A stretch of DNA of 64,000 nucleotides, taken from Anaerolineales bacterium. Lineage in GTDB: Bacteria > Chloroflexota > Anaerolineae > Anaerolineales > Villigracilaceae. The notes below the pieces were generated by a model. That model searched no databases. It saw only the letters and a list, made by a program, of their open reading frames with translations, and had not been told where the DNA came from. Position numbers and translations under genes: made by a program. The stretch covers positions 1 to 64,000 of the forward strand of contig JAFGMV010000009.1 of assembly GCA_016927315.1 (NCBI GenBank), in the 5' to 3' direction. The stretch's first letter is position 1. Every line of letters starts with the position of its first letter. Shown one piece after another: positions 16,155-24,050 of the stretch.

Positions 16155-16418
16155 TACCTTTTTGAGGAGGGTCGATACTCTTTTTGCAGTGGAGTCATCC
16201 ATACTCAGTTCACGAAAGTCGGATAAATCCGACTCTTAATTCTCTCTCCCATTTTTTGCTTTGCTCCAGACTCGCTTCTCCTATCGGGAGGAAGTGTGGG
16301 TGCGGCAGCATTCATATAGAAGGAATTCAAAATATAATTTCATAGTATTGTAGTCAGGGCAAAAGAATCCCCACGAATTCGAATAAACCTTTTCTGAATA
16401 TCAATATAAGTGAGGGTC

Positions 16419-17738
16419 TTACTGGGCCGGCAGGCGGTAGGCAAGGACATGCTTCTTGGGGTAGGCCTTGACCCAAACCACATCCCGCAGGTTGCTGCCC
16501 AGCGCAAAGACAGATTCGTAGCTCTGGCCCAGGTAGAAGGCGATATGTTCTTTCCCGTTTTCCCACCGGAAAATTACTACACAACCGCGCCTGGGGACGG
16601 TGACCTCCTGCCCCCACTCCTTCCAGGGATCGATCTCGGCCGACCTGGCGCCCTGGTAATTGGCCCGTTCCAGGCACCAGTTGATGAAGGCGGCAGACCA
16701 GTCGGTCTCCTCCGGGATGGCAGGCAGGTTGGTGCTCTTCAGGTATTCCATCACACGCGGTTTCCGTGACATCCCCGTGACCCGCCGCACGCCCATTTCA
16801 TTCAGGGCGATCAGCATCCACCTGAACTCTTCTTCCGATTTGGGGGCCAGGTCCAGGTTGAGGTGCTCCAATGATTTTGAATATCCCCATCCGATCAGGC
16901 CGGCGACCGTGACCAGTTTCTTCCACAGCCTATCGTCCGAGACCTCCAGCACTTTTACGATCTCCCCATTGGACAGCTGTCCCAGGATGGCATAGTCCAG
17001 GCCGCTTTCCTTGCGTATATTCAGGATATCCGCCGTGCAGATGTGTATCCCGGTCGATTGGTCCAGCTTTTCGGCCTGTTTCCTGGTATCCTCCAGGCTG
17101 ACCAGGGAGCTGGCGTTGCACCAGCCGGTCAGGTTATCTTCCCCCCGAACCTGCATCCAGGAACCGTCTTCCGAGATGGCATACATGGTGACGATATCAT
17201 CCTGGTGCAGATAACCGGCGGTCTTGTAATTGGTGCCGGGACCTTCCCGGACATAGATCGCGCTGGCAGCTACTTTATATTTCCCGCCTACGGCCGGAGC
17301 CTCGACCGAAGTTTCGTCACTGTGGACGAAGGCCAGGTGCTCGCGGATGCACCAGCCCGTTTGACCGCTTGCCTGGCGGACCTGCATCCAGAGTCCGTCC
17401 GATGAGGACCCAATAGCGGTTACCGGTTCATCTTCACGCAGGTAGTTGATGGCCTCGTAATTTTCCCCGGGACCTTCCCGCAGGTAGAGGGAACTGACTG
17501 CCACCCGGTATTGGCCGCGATCCGGTCCGGCCGGCGATTCGGGGTCGTCGATTGCCGAGAGATACTTCACCGCCGACCAGCCTTCCAAACCGCTGGCGGT
17601 GCGTATTTTAATCCAGGCCCCGTCTTCCGAAACTTCCAAGCCGGTCACGATTGCGTTGCGTCTCAGATAATCCAGTGTCTTTTTGCCGGGAGCTTTTCGG
17701 ATACGCAGGGCGTTGGCCGTGACGATGTAGGTGCTCAT
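16419..17738 (-). CDS. Four bacterial SH3 domains plus CHAP-like (TIGR02594-type) domain
   Basis: The 439-residue protein begins at an ATG with TAGGAACGAG upstream. Four SH3b repeats follow at about residues 3-65, 75-138, 145-210 and 222-285, each with an (I/Y)(Y/N)(I/V/L)R..(P/S)G motif and a W..V/I...G..GW core. Residues about 330-435 resemble the CHAP/TIGR02594 peptidoglycan hydrolase group, with AAFINWCLERANYQG, GCVVIFRW and EHIAFYLG. The usual catalytic Cys before the AF.NWC motif is Ser here (DWSAAF), while the later His is kept, so hydrolysis is doubtful. There is no signal peptide, unusual for a wall-binding protein. SH3b modules usually bind cell wall. Confidence 0.85.
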   Translation of the reverse strand: MSTYIVTANALRIRKAPGKKTLDYLRRNAIVTGLEVSEDGAWIKIRTASGLEGWSAVKYLSAIDDPESPAGPDRGQYRVAVSSLYLREGPGENYEAINYLREDEPVTAIGSSSDGLWMQVRQASGQTGWCIREHLAFVHSDETSVEAPAVGGKYKVAASAIYVREGPGTNYKTAGYLHQDDIVTMYAISEDGSWMQVRGEDNLTGWCNASSLVSLEDTRKQAEKLDQSTGIHICTADILNIRKESGLDYAILGQLSNGEIVKVLEVSDDRLWKKLVTVAGLIGWGYSKSLEHLNLDLAPKSEEEFRWMLIALNEMGVRRVTGMSRKPRVMEYLKSTNLPAIPEETDWSAAFINWCLERANYQGARSAEIDPWKEWGQEVTVPRRGCVVIFRWENGKEHIAFYLGQSYESVFALGSNLRDVVWVKAYPKKHVLAYRLPAQ

Positions 17739-17809
17739 CTCGTTCCTAACTGCCTCACGTTAATTGTACACCAGCCGGGGCCGGTCTCAAATACTGTATT
17801 GCCCAAGGA

Positions 17810-18223
17810 TCAATCCTTTCTGGCCGCCGGGGTCGTTCTTGGAAGCGCCCATTCGGGCGGGGTGTCTCGCCAGATGAAGGCATAATAATAAACCGGCATC
17901 GAGAGGAAGGGCATATAGAAATTCCCGATACCGAGGATGATCCGTACGGTTTCGTCCGCTTCGGTGTTCTTGATGACATGGGCCAAATAGAAGGCCAATA
18001 AGGCAAATTGAATGCATATCGTACACAAGTGGAGCGGGAAGACGGCCATAAAAGGCACCATCGAAAACAAAGGGACTTCCATACCGGCTGCGTCAGCCAG
18101 GAGGGGTCCCAGGCTGAGCCCAGCGGCCATGGTCAACCAGACGATTAAGAATAAAAACGGATACAGTACAAACCACAGTGTGGCCAGGCCGATCAATACT
18201 TTGACCGGTTTGTTCAACTGCAT
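17810..18223 (-). CDS. Small polytopic membrane protein
   Basis: A 137-residue hydrophobic protein with about four predicted helices (residues about 10-33, 50-68, 68-88 and 95-118). It ends in a short Pro/Arg/Thr-rich cytoplasmic tail. Length and layout are common among uncharacterised bacterial membrane proteins and no family is recognised. It lies between the SH3b gene and the histidine-kinase-like gene on the same strand, with gaps of 71 and 36 bases, so a shared transcript is possible. Confidence 0.65.
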   Translation of the reverse strand: MQLNKPVKVLIGLATLWFVLYPFLFLIVWLTMAAGLSLGPLLADAAGMEVPLFSMVPFMAVFPLHLCTICIQFALLAFYLAHVIKNTEADETVRIILGIGNFYMPFLSMPVYYYAFIWRDTPPEWALPRTTPAARKD

Positions 18224-18259
18224 TTTTCAAGCCATCCTGAGGCAATCACTGAAATTGTA

Positions 18260-18919
18260 TTAGTTAGGAAGCACGAACCGGATTTCAGCCCGCTGTTCGT
18301 CGCCTTCGCCTGAAATGATTTTCCCGTTGTGTAAATCGATGATCTTCTGCCCGATAAAGCCAAACATGGTCAGGTCACAGTCGGAGGGGCCGGGTCTGTT
18401 CTTGCCGGCGGCTGCCACGGTAAACAACAACCCTTCAGGGTGGTCTTCGATGGTCAGCGATACCAGGGAAGAATCAATGATGTATTCTGTCACGAATGCC
18501 AGGAAATTGACCAGCAGCTGGCGCAGCAGTATTTCGTCTCCAGAAACACTCTTGCTGGAAGACTTTATGATCATGTCGACGCGGGTCTCTTTATTTGCGG
18601 GTGAGATTGTCTGCCAGGCCCTGACCGCCTGTTCGAATAACTGGTCGAGCTCATTGTCAATGGGATTGAAACTTTTTTCACCCAGGCTCAGGCGGGCCAT
18701 ATCGACCAGGCCGCTCATCAGTGCCAGGGCATAAGAACTGTTTTGGAAGACGGTGCCCAGGTCTTCTTTCTGTATCTCGTTGATCGGGCCGTCAAGTCCA
18801 TTAAGGACCACCTTTGTGAAACCCAGGATACGGTTGAAAGGCGACTTCAGGTCGTGGGCCTGTTCGGAGATGAAGCGGGTCATATCGACCTGATCGGGGA
18901 ATTCAAAGGTTCTGCTCAT
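18260..18919 (-). CDS. Histidine-kinase-like protein with degenerate ATPase domain
   Basis: The protein has 219 residues. The dimerisation/phosphoacceptor helix pair is clear: EQAHDLKSPFNRILGF has the phosphorylatable His at about residue 22. The second helix follows (LGTVFQNSSYALALMSGLVDMARL). Residues about 105-219 look like a HATPase domain that has lost its ATP site. The N-box reads LLVNFLAFV, with Phe where the conserved Asn of SNA should be. No DxGxG box follows, only AAAGKNRPGP. It could act as a phosphotransfer or dimerisation partner rather than a kinase. No response regulator is adjacent. No good ribosome site is seen before the ATG. Confidence 0.75.
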   Translation of the reverse strand: MSRTFEFPDQVDMTRFISEQAHDLKSPFNRILGFTKVVLNGLDGPINEIQKEDLGTVFQNSSYALALMSGLVDMARLSLGEKSFNPIDNELDQLFEQAVRAWQTISPANKETRVDMIIKSSSKSVSGDEILLRQLLVNFLAFVTEYIIDSSLVSLTIEDHPEGLLFTVAAAGKNRPGPSDCDLTMFGFIGQKIIDLHNGKIISGEGDEQRAEIRFVLPN

Positions 18920-18968
18920 TGTGTTTATTGTACAACATCTTGGGTTTAAACGTACACTGCAAGTGAGG

Positions 18969-21764
18969 CTAAGTCCCCAACCACCGGCCTGCTTCCCGGG
19001 GCAGTTGATTGATTGGACCGACTTTCATTGTGCACCTGGGCAGTGAATCAATGAAGTGCCGTCCGTATTGTTTGGTTTGCAGGCGGCGGTCCATCAGTAC
19101 AACCACGCCGTGGTCGTACTGGCTGCGGATCAGGCGTCCAAAGCCCTGCCGGAATTTGAGGATTGCTTCGGGCAGGTAGTATTCGCCGAAATGATCCTCG
19201 TAGGTTTCCGCCCGGGCTGCAATCAAAGGGTCGCTGGGGACATCGAAGGGCAGCTTCACGATCACCAGGACAGAAAGCGCCTGGCCCGGGACATCAACGC
19301 CCTCCCAGAAAGAACGCGTCCCGAGCAGGACTGCCCGTTCCGTGCTTTTAAATGTCTCCAATAAAGTGTTGGGTGAAGCCCCTTCGCCCTGTTCATAGAC
19401 AATAATATCCTGGTCGGCCAACGGTCCGCTGATGGTCTGTGAGGTGCGTTTTAACTGGGCATAAGAGGTAAACAGTACCAACGCCCGCCCACTGGTAGCC
19501 TGGCACAGCTGGATCAGGCTGCGGTCCAGGGTGTGCTGGAACCCCTGTGCATTGGGTTCAGGGATGTCATTGGGCAGGTAAAGCAGGGTTGAACTTTCAT
19601 AATCGTATGGGGATCCAAGCGCCAGTTCATCGGCGTCAGCCGCATTGAGGGTATTGCGCATATAAGTAAACTCGCCGCGTGTGGTCAGAGTGGCTGAGGT
19701 CAGAATCACACTGGTCTTCGGATGCCAGATATGTTTCTCGATCAGAGACCCGACATGCAGCGGGGCGGCATTGAGTGAAATGCTCTGACCATTGGGCTGG
19801 ACTTCGATCCAATATACCTGCTGGGCAGATGGTTCAAAGATCAGGGCATTCAGGTTTGAAGCGATCTCAAGCAGCCGGCGGTAAAGGTTGCCCAGGTCTC
19901 CGATGAAGTCTTCCAGTTCGTCCAGGCCTTCGGCGTATAGTTCTGCCGCGGCTTTATGGATTTCAGACAGGGCATTGAGCAGCAAATTGAGGGTCTCGCC
20001 GGCTGCATCCCATGCGACTTCAACTTCTTCCCAGGTCTGCTGGGTGCGGGTAGCGGGCAGGATGCGTTCTTGCCAGGCGTAATTGTTTTGCGGGCGGCCT
20101 TCACGCTGGTAATGAGCGAATTCTCCCAGCGTGATAAAGAAATCCCGGCACTGGTGTTCCACCCTGAAGGCCAGGTCTGTAGCGCGTTTGACCATCTGTC
20201 CCAACTGGGCGTGGTCGGAGGGACGCAGGGCGCCGGCGAGTTCGGAAATCATCCGTCCCAATGTTCCCGAGCTGGAGCTGCCGATTTCACGTAGTATGCG
20301 TTCTAACTCATTCTGGGTCAGGCGAAAGCTGAGGGCATTGGTGGTGGCTGATTCCAGGTGGTGGGCTTCATCGACGATCAAGTAGTCATATTCTGGCAGC
20401 ACGCGACTGCCGGCGGCCACATCTGCAAGCAGTAATGCGTGGTTGACGATCAGGATATGGGCTGATTGGGCTGCCTGGCGGGCCTGGAAGAATGGGCAGA
20501 CTCCGCCCATGCGTTTCATACAGGTATCCCCGTCACAGGCATCGTCCTCAGCAGACAGACGGCGCCAAAGGTCACGTTCGATGGGCCCGGTCAGATTGAT
20601 CTCATTACGATCACCGCTCTGGTTCTCTGTCAGCCATACCAGGATCTTGGCCAGGATCCGCACTTCTTCGGCGTTGGTGGGTGCGTGCTGGCGGTGGAAT
20701 TCAAGCCGTCGGGGACAGAGATAATTGCCGCGGCCTTTCAGCACAGAGGCGCGCAGTTCTTCCAACCCGATAGCAGCTTTCATATCGGGGATGTCTTTCT
20801 TGATCAATTGGTCTTGCAGGTTGATGGTGTTTGTGGAAACAACCACACGGGTATTGTTTTCCAGTGCGAAGAGGGCTGCGGGTACCAGATAAGCAAAGGA
20901 TTTGCCTACCCCGGTCCCGGCTTCGACCATTAAATGTTGTCCGGTGGAAAGGGCTGTGGTGACTGCGCTGAGCATCTCCAATTGTTCGGGACGTGATTCA
21001 AAGTTCTCAAAATATTTGGAAAAAGGTCCGCCATGCTCCAGTAAGGCGGTGACTTCTTCCGGATCGAGCATGGCCGGTTCGTCTGCCGATTGGAGGGGCG
21101 GGTATTGTCCCTGCCTGGTTTCAAAAAGCGGGGCGTGTGAACTGCGGAGGGTTTTCTTTGGGGTAATCCCCTCTTTGGCGCGGGCTTTCAGCGCCTGCTG
21201 GAAAGTCCAGTTTGCATCCCATGCCAGGGGTTCACCCAGCCTGGTGATCTCTGCCAGCAGGTCAAGCGGGAGCTGCATGGCTTTTTCGTACATCAACGAA
21301 AAGACTGCCTGCGTAACCCGGGCATCATCCAGGGCGCGGTGTGTTGCCGGCAGCGGGATCCCGAGGATCTGGCCCAGCGCTCCCAGGTTATACCGGCTGG
21401 CAGCCGGCATCAGCACAGAAGCCAGTTCATAGGTATCAATCACCTGGTTATTTTGACACAGACCGTAACGCTGCAGGAAAGACAGGTCAAAGCGAATGTT
21501 GTGGCCTAATACAGGGGCCTCTCCGATAAAGGCAGCCAGTTCAGCGATAACATCCTGGATGGACGGCGCCTGGCGTACCATGCTGTCGGTGATCCCGGTC
21601 AGGTTGGAGATAAAATCGGGGATGTGACGGCCTGGGTTGATCAGGGTGGACCACTCATCCTGGACTCGCTTATTATTGAAGCGTACTGCACCAACTTCAA
21701 TGATGGCATCCTTTTTGGAGTCCAACCCGGTCGTTTCGAGGTCAATTGCGATGATATCTGTCAT
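18969..21764 (-). CDS. dinG: DinG-family helicase fused to DnaQ-type 3'-5' exonuclease
   Basis: A 931-residue fusion. Residues 1-170 are a DEDDh exonuclease (IIAIDLETTGLDSKKDAIIEVG, VLGHNIRFDLSFL, THRALDDARVTQ). The rest is an XPD/DinG-like superfamily 2 helicase. It has Walker A VEAGTGVGKSFAYLVPA, DEAH box IVDEAHHLE, and a four-cysteine iron-sulfur region (CPRRLEF, CDGDTCMK, GVCPFF). Motifs V-VI include LLGTRSFWEGVDVPG and RQGFGRLIRS. This is the architecture of the Gram-positive-type DinG. It probably unwinds DNA during repair or replication restart, with iron-sulfur-dependent helicase activity. It appears to be transcribed alone. Confidence 0.95.
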   Translation of the reverse strand: MTDIIAIDLETTGLDSKKDAIIEVGAVRFNNKRVQDEWSTLINPGRHIPDFISNLTGITDSMVRQAPSIQDVIAELAAFIGEAPVLGHNIRFDLSFLQRYGLCQNNQVIDTYELASVLMPAASRYNLGALGQILGIPLPATHRALDDARVTQAVFSLMYEKAMQLPLDLLAEITRLGEPLAWDANWTFQQALKARAKEGITPKKTLRSSHAPLFETRQGQYPPLQSADEPAMLDPEEVTALLEHGGPFSKYFENFESRPEQLEMLSAVTTALSTGQHLMVEAGTGVGKSFAYLVPAALFALENNTRVVVSTNTINLQDQLIKKDIPDMKAAIGLEELRASVLKGRGNYLCPRRLEFHRQHAPTNAEEVRILAKILVWLTENQSGDRNEINLTGPIERDLWRRLSAEDDACDGDTCMKRMGGVCPFFQARQAAQSAHILIVNHALLLADVAAGSRVLPEYDYLIVDEAHHLESATTNALSFRLTQNELERILREIGSSSSGTLGRMISELAGALRPSDHAQLGQMVKRATDLAFRVEHQCRDFFITLGEFAHYQREGRPQNNYAWQERILPATRTQQTWEEVEVAWDAAGETLNLLLNALSEIHKAAAELYAEGLDELEDFIGDLGNLYRRLLEIASNLNALIFEPSAQQVYWIEVQPNGQSISLNAAPLHVGSLIEKHIWHPKTSVILTSATLTTRGEFTYMRNTLNAADADELALGSPYDYESSTLLYLPNDIPEPNAQGFQHTLDRSLIQLCQATSGRALVLFTSYAQLKRTSQTISGPLADQDIIVYEQGEGASPNTLLETFKSTERAVLLGTRSFWEGVDVPGQALSVLVIVKLPFDVPSDPLIAARAETYEDHFGEYYLPEAILKFRQGFGRLIRSQYDHGVVVLMDRRLQTKQYGRHFIDSLPRCTMKVGPINQLPREAGRWLGT

Positions 21765-22041
21765 GGCTGTCCTGGGTATCTGGCATAGTAGAACAAGTGT
21801 ACCATATCATGCGAAAAATGTTCTGCTTGTGTTTGGCTGGGGGTACGCGGAAGCGTTGTAGATTTTATCGTAGAGAGGGCTTCATCGGAGCAGCGTCCCG
21901 AAGGTTATTCTCCCGGGTGATGGACTGAAAGAATTACTTCAGGAGGTTTGAATCGGGTGTTCTACGGTTTATTGGCGCACCTTTCGGTTGCTGCGGGTAC
22001 CTGTTCAGGCGGATTTGGGGAGTATCTGCCCCGTTAAGACA
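21765..22041. other. Intergenic region upstream of dinG
   Basis: This gap holds no coding frame that I can support. It contains a mini-palindrome copy (21888-21911). It is followed by the terminator of the minus-strand gene at 22105. An ATG-upstream region for dinG (21765-21800) shows no clear promoter. Confidence 0.5.
21888..21911 (+). repeat. Dispersed mini-palindrome, copy 2
   Basis: GAGCAGCGTCCCGAAGGTT, followed by ATTCT, shares the TCCCGAAGGT core and the GAGC(A/G)GC left arm with the copies at 12757 and 35774. The right arm is degenerate. Confidence 0.5.
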
Positions 22042-22084
22042 AAATCACGATAACTCACTGCGGAGGGGGGAGTTATCGTGATTT
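22042..22084 (-). terminator. Terminator of the NERD-like gene
   Basis: A 15-bp perfect stem (22042-22056 with 22070-22084) lies 20 bases after the stop at 22105. On the minus strand it is followed by TTTTGTCTTAAC, a modest T tract. Confidence 0.75.
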
Positions 22085-22104
22085 GAAAGAGTGCTGCGAC
22101 TCGA

Positions 22105-22812
22105 TCATTCCGGAAGGAGTGCTTTGAGCTTGTTCACCATCTCTGCAGAGAGAGGTTTCTCTTTGGCCGCCGTACGGATAAAGCTCTTCAGCTTTTTCAA
22201 TGGCAGGGCCGGATAAGGGGCTTCATCAACAGCAATGCTGATGTTGTCTCCGCAGAAAACCAGGGCAAAATTGACGGTCGGGATATCTTCTTCGGCGAGG
22301 TTTTTTCTCAGGAATCTGGTCATGGCTTCGATGTCTCCTTCAGCCTCCAGATCGGGCCGTCCCAGGCCTTCTTGTCCGAAGAGGCTCATATATGCCTGGG
22401 CAAACCCGGTGTTGGTCAGCCGGTAGCGGTTGCGCTTGTAGGTCAGGTTTCCCCTGCGCTGGGTGAACGGCCGCAGGATCCAGATCCCGGCCGGGCCAAT
22501 CAGCAGATGGGGTACCGGTGTTTGGTAGTGGTAAATGCTGTATTCGTTTGTCAGCCCTTTCAGGCTGGATTCCAGCTGTTGGTCCGGACGCGGTTCGCGC
22601 CCCCAGCGTGAACTGAAAAAGGTGCTGAACTGGGTCAAAAAGTACCCCAGCACAACGGTTGCCAGTGCGATCACCGGTACTTGGTTGGGATCCTGCATAT
22701 ACTGGAAGTAATAATATACCCCGACAGCAAGCGTAGCCAGGGCCGCATAATTGGTGAATTTTCCAATCAGGGCGTTGCGTTTGTACATTTTTTCGTTTTT
22801 GATACTGTTCAT
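22105..22812 (-). CDS. Two-helix membrane protein with NERD-like domain
   Basis: The protein has 235 residues. Two membrane helices lie at about residues 20-40 and 46-64. The cytoplasmic remainder has the shape of a NERD nuclease-related fold: an E..LKGL helix, a HLLIGPAGIWILRPF strand pair, then a basic stretch. Active NERD/PD-(D/E)XK enzymes carry D...ExK at these strands. Here the corresponding residues look like H and LRP, so nuclease activity is doubtful. It is 12 bases downstream of plsX on the same strand and probably shares its transcript. Confidence 0.6.
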   Translation of the reverse strand: MNSIKNEKMYKRNALIGKFTNYAALATLAVGVYYYFQYMQDPNQVPVIALATVVLGYFLTQFSTFFSSRWGREPRPDQQLESSLKGLTNEYSIYHYQTPVPHLLIGPAGIWILRPFTQRRGNLTYKRNRYRLTNTGFAQAYMSLFGQEGLGRPDLEAEGDIEAMTRFLRKNLAEEDIPTVNFALVFCGDNISIAVDEAPYPALPLKKLKSFIRTAAKEKPLSAEMVNKLKALLPE

Positions 22813-22824
22813 TCGATATCTCGT

Positions 22825-23841
22825 TTATTTCTTTAAATTTTGTTCGATCGCCGAGCGGATCGATTCAAGGACACCGGCTTCGGCGGCTTCCTTAGCGACC
22901 CGGATGGCATTCTTTATCGCAATTTCATCTGAGCGGCCATGTCCGATAAAGACCAGGCCTTTCACACCCAGCAAGGGTGCGGCCCCTTCTTCCCTGGGAT
23001 CCATCAGTTTTTTTACACTGCCCATGGCCGGTTTGACCAGCAGTCCTCCCAGGATCGTCAGGGGGCCGCCGCCTTTGATGGCTTCCTTGATCTTGTCAAC
23101 CAGCAGTTGTGCCACCGCTTCGGCGGTCTTAAGCAGGACGTTGCCGGTGAAACCATCCGTTACTGCAACATCAACCTTCCCGCCAATCACTTCTCTCCCT
23201 TCCACGTTGCCATAGAAGTTCAAACCGGATTCTACCAGAAGTGGATAGGCGCCTTTGACAAGTTCTGAACCTTTGCCGGCTTCTTCACCATTCGATACAA
23301 GGCCGACCTTGGGGTTGTTCACGCCGCGTACTTTTTCGGCATAGACCGAGCCCATGATGCCGAACTGGAGCAGGTTCTTGGGTTCGCAGTCCGGATTTAC
23401 GCCGATATCAATAACCACGCAGGAACCAGTTGCTGTCGGGAAGATGGGCGCCAGCGCTGGCCGGTCGACACCGCGTATGCGTCCCAGCCGGAAGAGGGCT
23501 GTAACCATAGCGGCGCCGGTATTGCCTGCCGTGACAAAAGCATCGGCCTGTCCCTTTTTTACCAGGTCAATCCCGACGGCCATTGAGGTTTTAGAGTCTT
23601 TGTGCCGGGCTTTGAACGCCAGTTTCTCGCCTTTATCATCCATGGTCAGCATTTCTGGCGCATGGACAACCTGAATGGGAAGGGAGTCTGCTTTTCCTGT
23701 TTCAAGGAGTGGGGCGATTTTATCCTGGTCACCGACCAGGATGATCTCGACATGGTAGTCTCTGGCTGCCATGATTGCACCAATAACATCCGGGGAGGGA
23801 TGGTTGTCGCTGCCCATTGCATCAACAACGATACGGGTCAT
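22825..23841 (-). CDS. plsX: Phosphate acyltransferase PlsX
   Basis: PlsX (338 residues, usual length) converts acyl-ACP and phosphate to acyl-phosphate, the donor for PlsY in phospholipid synthesis. It is a peripheral cytoplasmic protein. Family features are the opening IVVDAMGSDNHPSPDVIGAI, VTAGNTGAAMVTAL, PTATGSCVVIDIGVNPD, VGLVSNGEEAGKGSELVKGA and the late GFTGNVLLKTAEA. The ATG at 23841 follows AGGAGAG. The NERD-like membrane gene follows after 12 bases. The usual neighbours rpmF and fabH/fabD are absent. tRNA-Leu is divergent. Confidence 0.97.
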   Translation of the reverse strand: MTRIVVDAMGSDNHPSPDVIGAIMAARDYHVEIILVGDQDKIAPLLETGKADSLPIQVVHAPEMLTMDDKGEKLAFKARHKDSKTSMAVGIDLVKKGQADAFVTAGNTGAAMVTALFRLGRIRGVDRPALAPIFPTATGSCVVIDIGVNPDCEPKNLLQFGIMGSVYAEKVRGVNNPKVGLVSNGEEAGKGSELVKGAYPLLVESGLNFYGNVEGREVIGGKVDVAVTDGFTGNVLLKTAEAVAQLLVDKIKEAIKGGGPLTILGGLLVKPAMGSVKKLMDPREEGAAPLLGVKGLVFIGHGRSDEIAIKNAIRVAKEAAEAGVLESIRSAIEQNLKK

Positions 23842-23895
23842 TGCACTCTCCTTCGTACTCTTTAAATGTAGTCTGCGATGGATTTATATCATCGC

Positions 23896-23923
23896 TTGAC
23901 AAGGATGTGAACGTGATTATAAT
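23896..23923 (+). promoter_or_regulatory. Consensus promoter of tRNA-Leu
   Basis: Perfect TTGACA (23896-23901) and TATAAT (23918-23923) hexamers with a 16-base spacer place the start about 11 bases before the tRNA. Confidence 0.85.
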
Positions 23924-23933
23924 ACGTCTGCTC

Positions 23934-24015
23934 GCGCTGGTGCTGGAATTGGCAGACAGGCGTGGTTGAGGGCCACGTGTCGCAAGACGTGAGGGTTCAA
24001 GTCCCTCCCAGCGCA
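23934..24015 (+). tRNA. tRNA-Leu (anticodon GAG)
   Basis: The acceptor stem GCGCTGG pairs with CCAGCGC and the discriminator is A. The anticodon stem CGTGG/CCACG encloses loop TTGAGGG with anticodon GAG. A long variable arm follows and the T loop is TTCAAGT, as expected for leucine. No CCA is encoded. Confidence 0.96.
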
Positions 24016-24018
24016 CTC

Positions 24019-24050
24019 AAAATGCACACTGACAGCAGGGTGCATTTTTT
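24019..24050. terminator. Terminator after tRNA-Leu, possibly bidirectional
   Basis: AAAATGCAC (24019-24027) and GTGCATTTT (24040-24048) form a stem followed by Ts. On the minus strand it lies just past the stop of the HD-GYP gene at 24049 and also ends in Ts. Confidence 0.85.
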
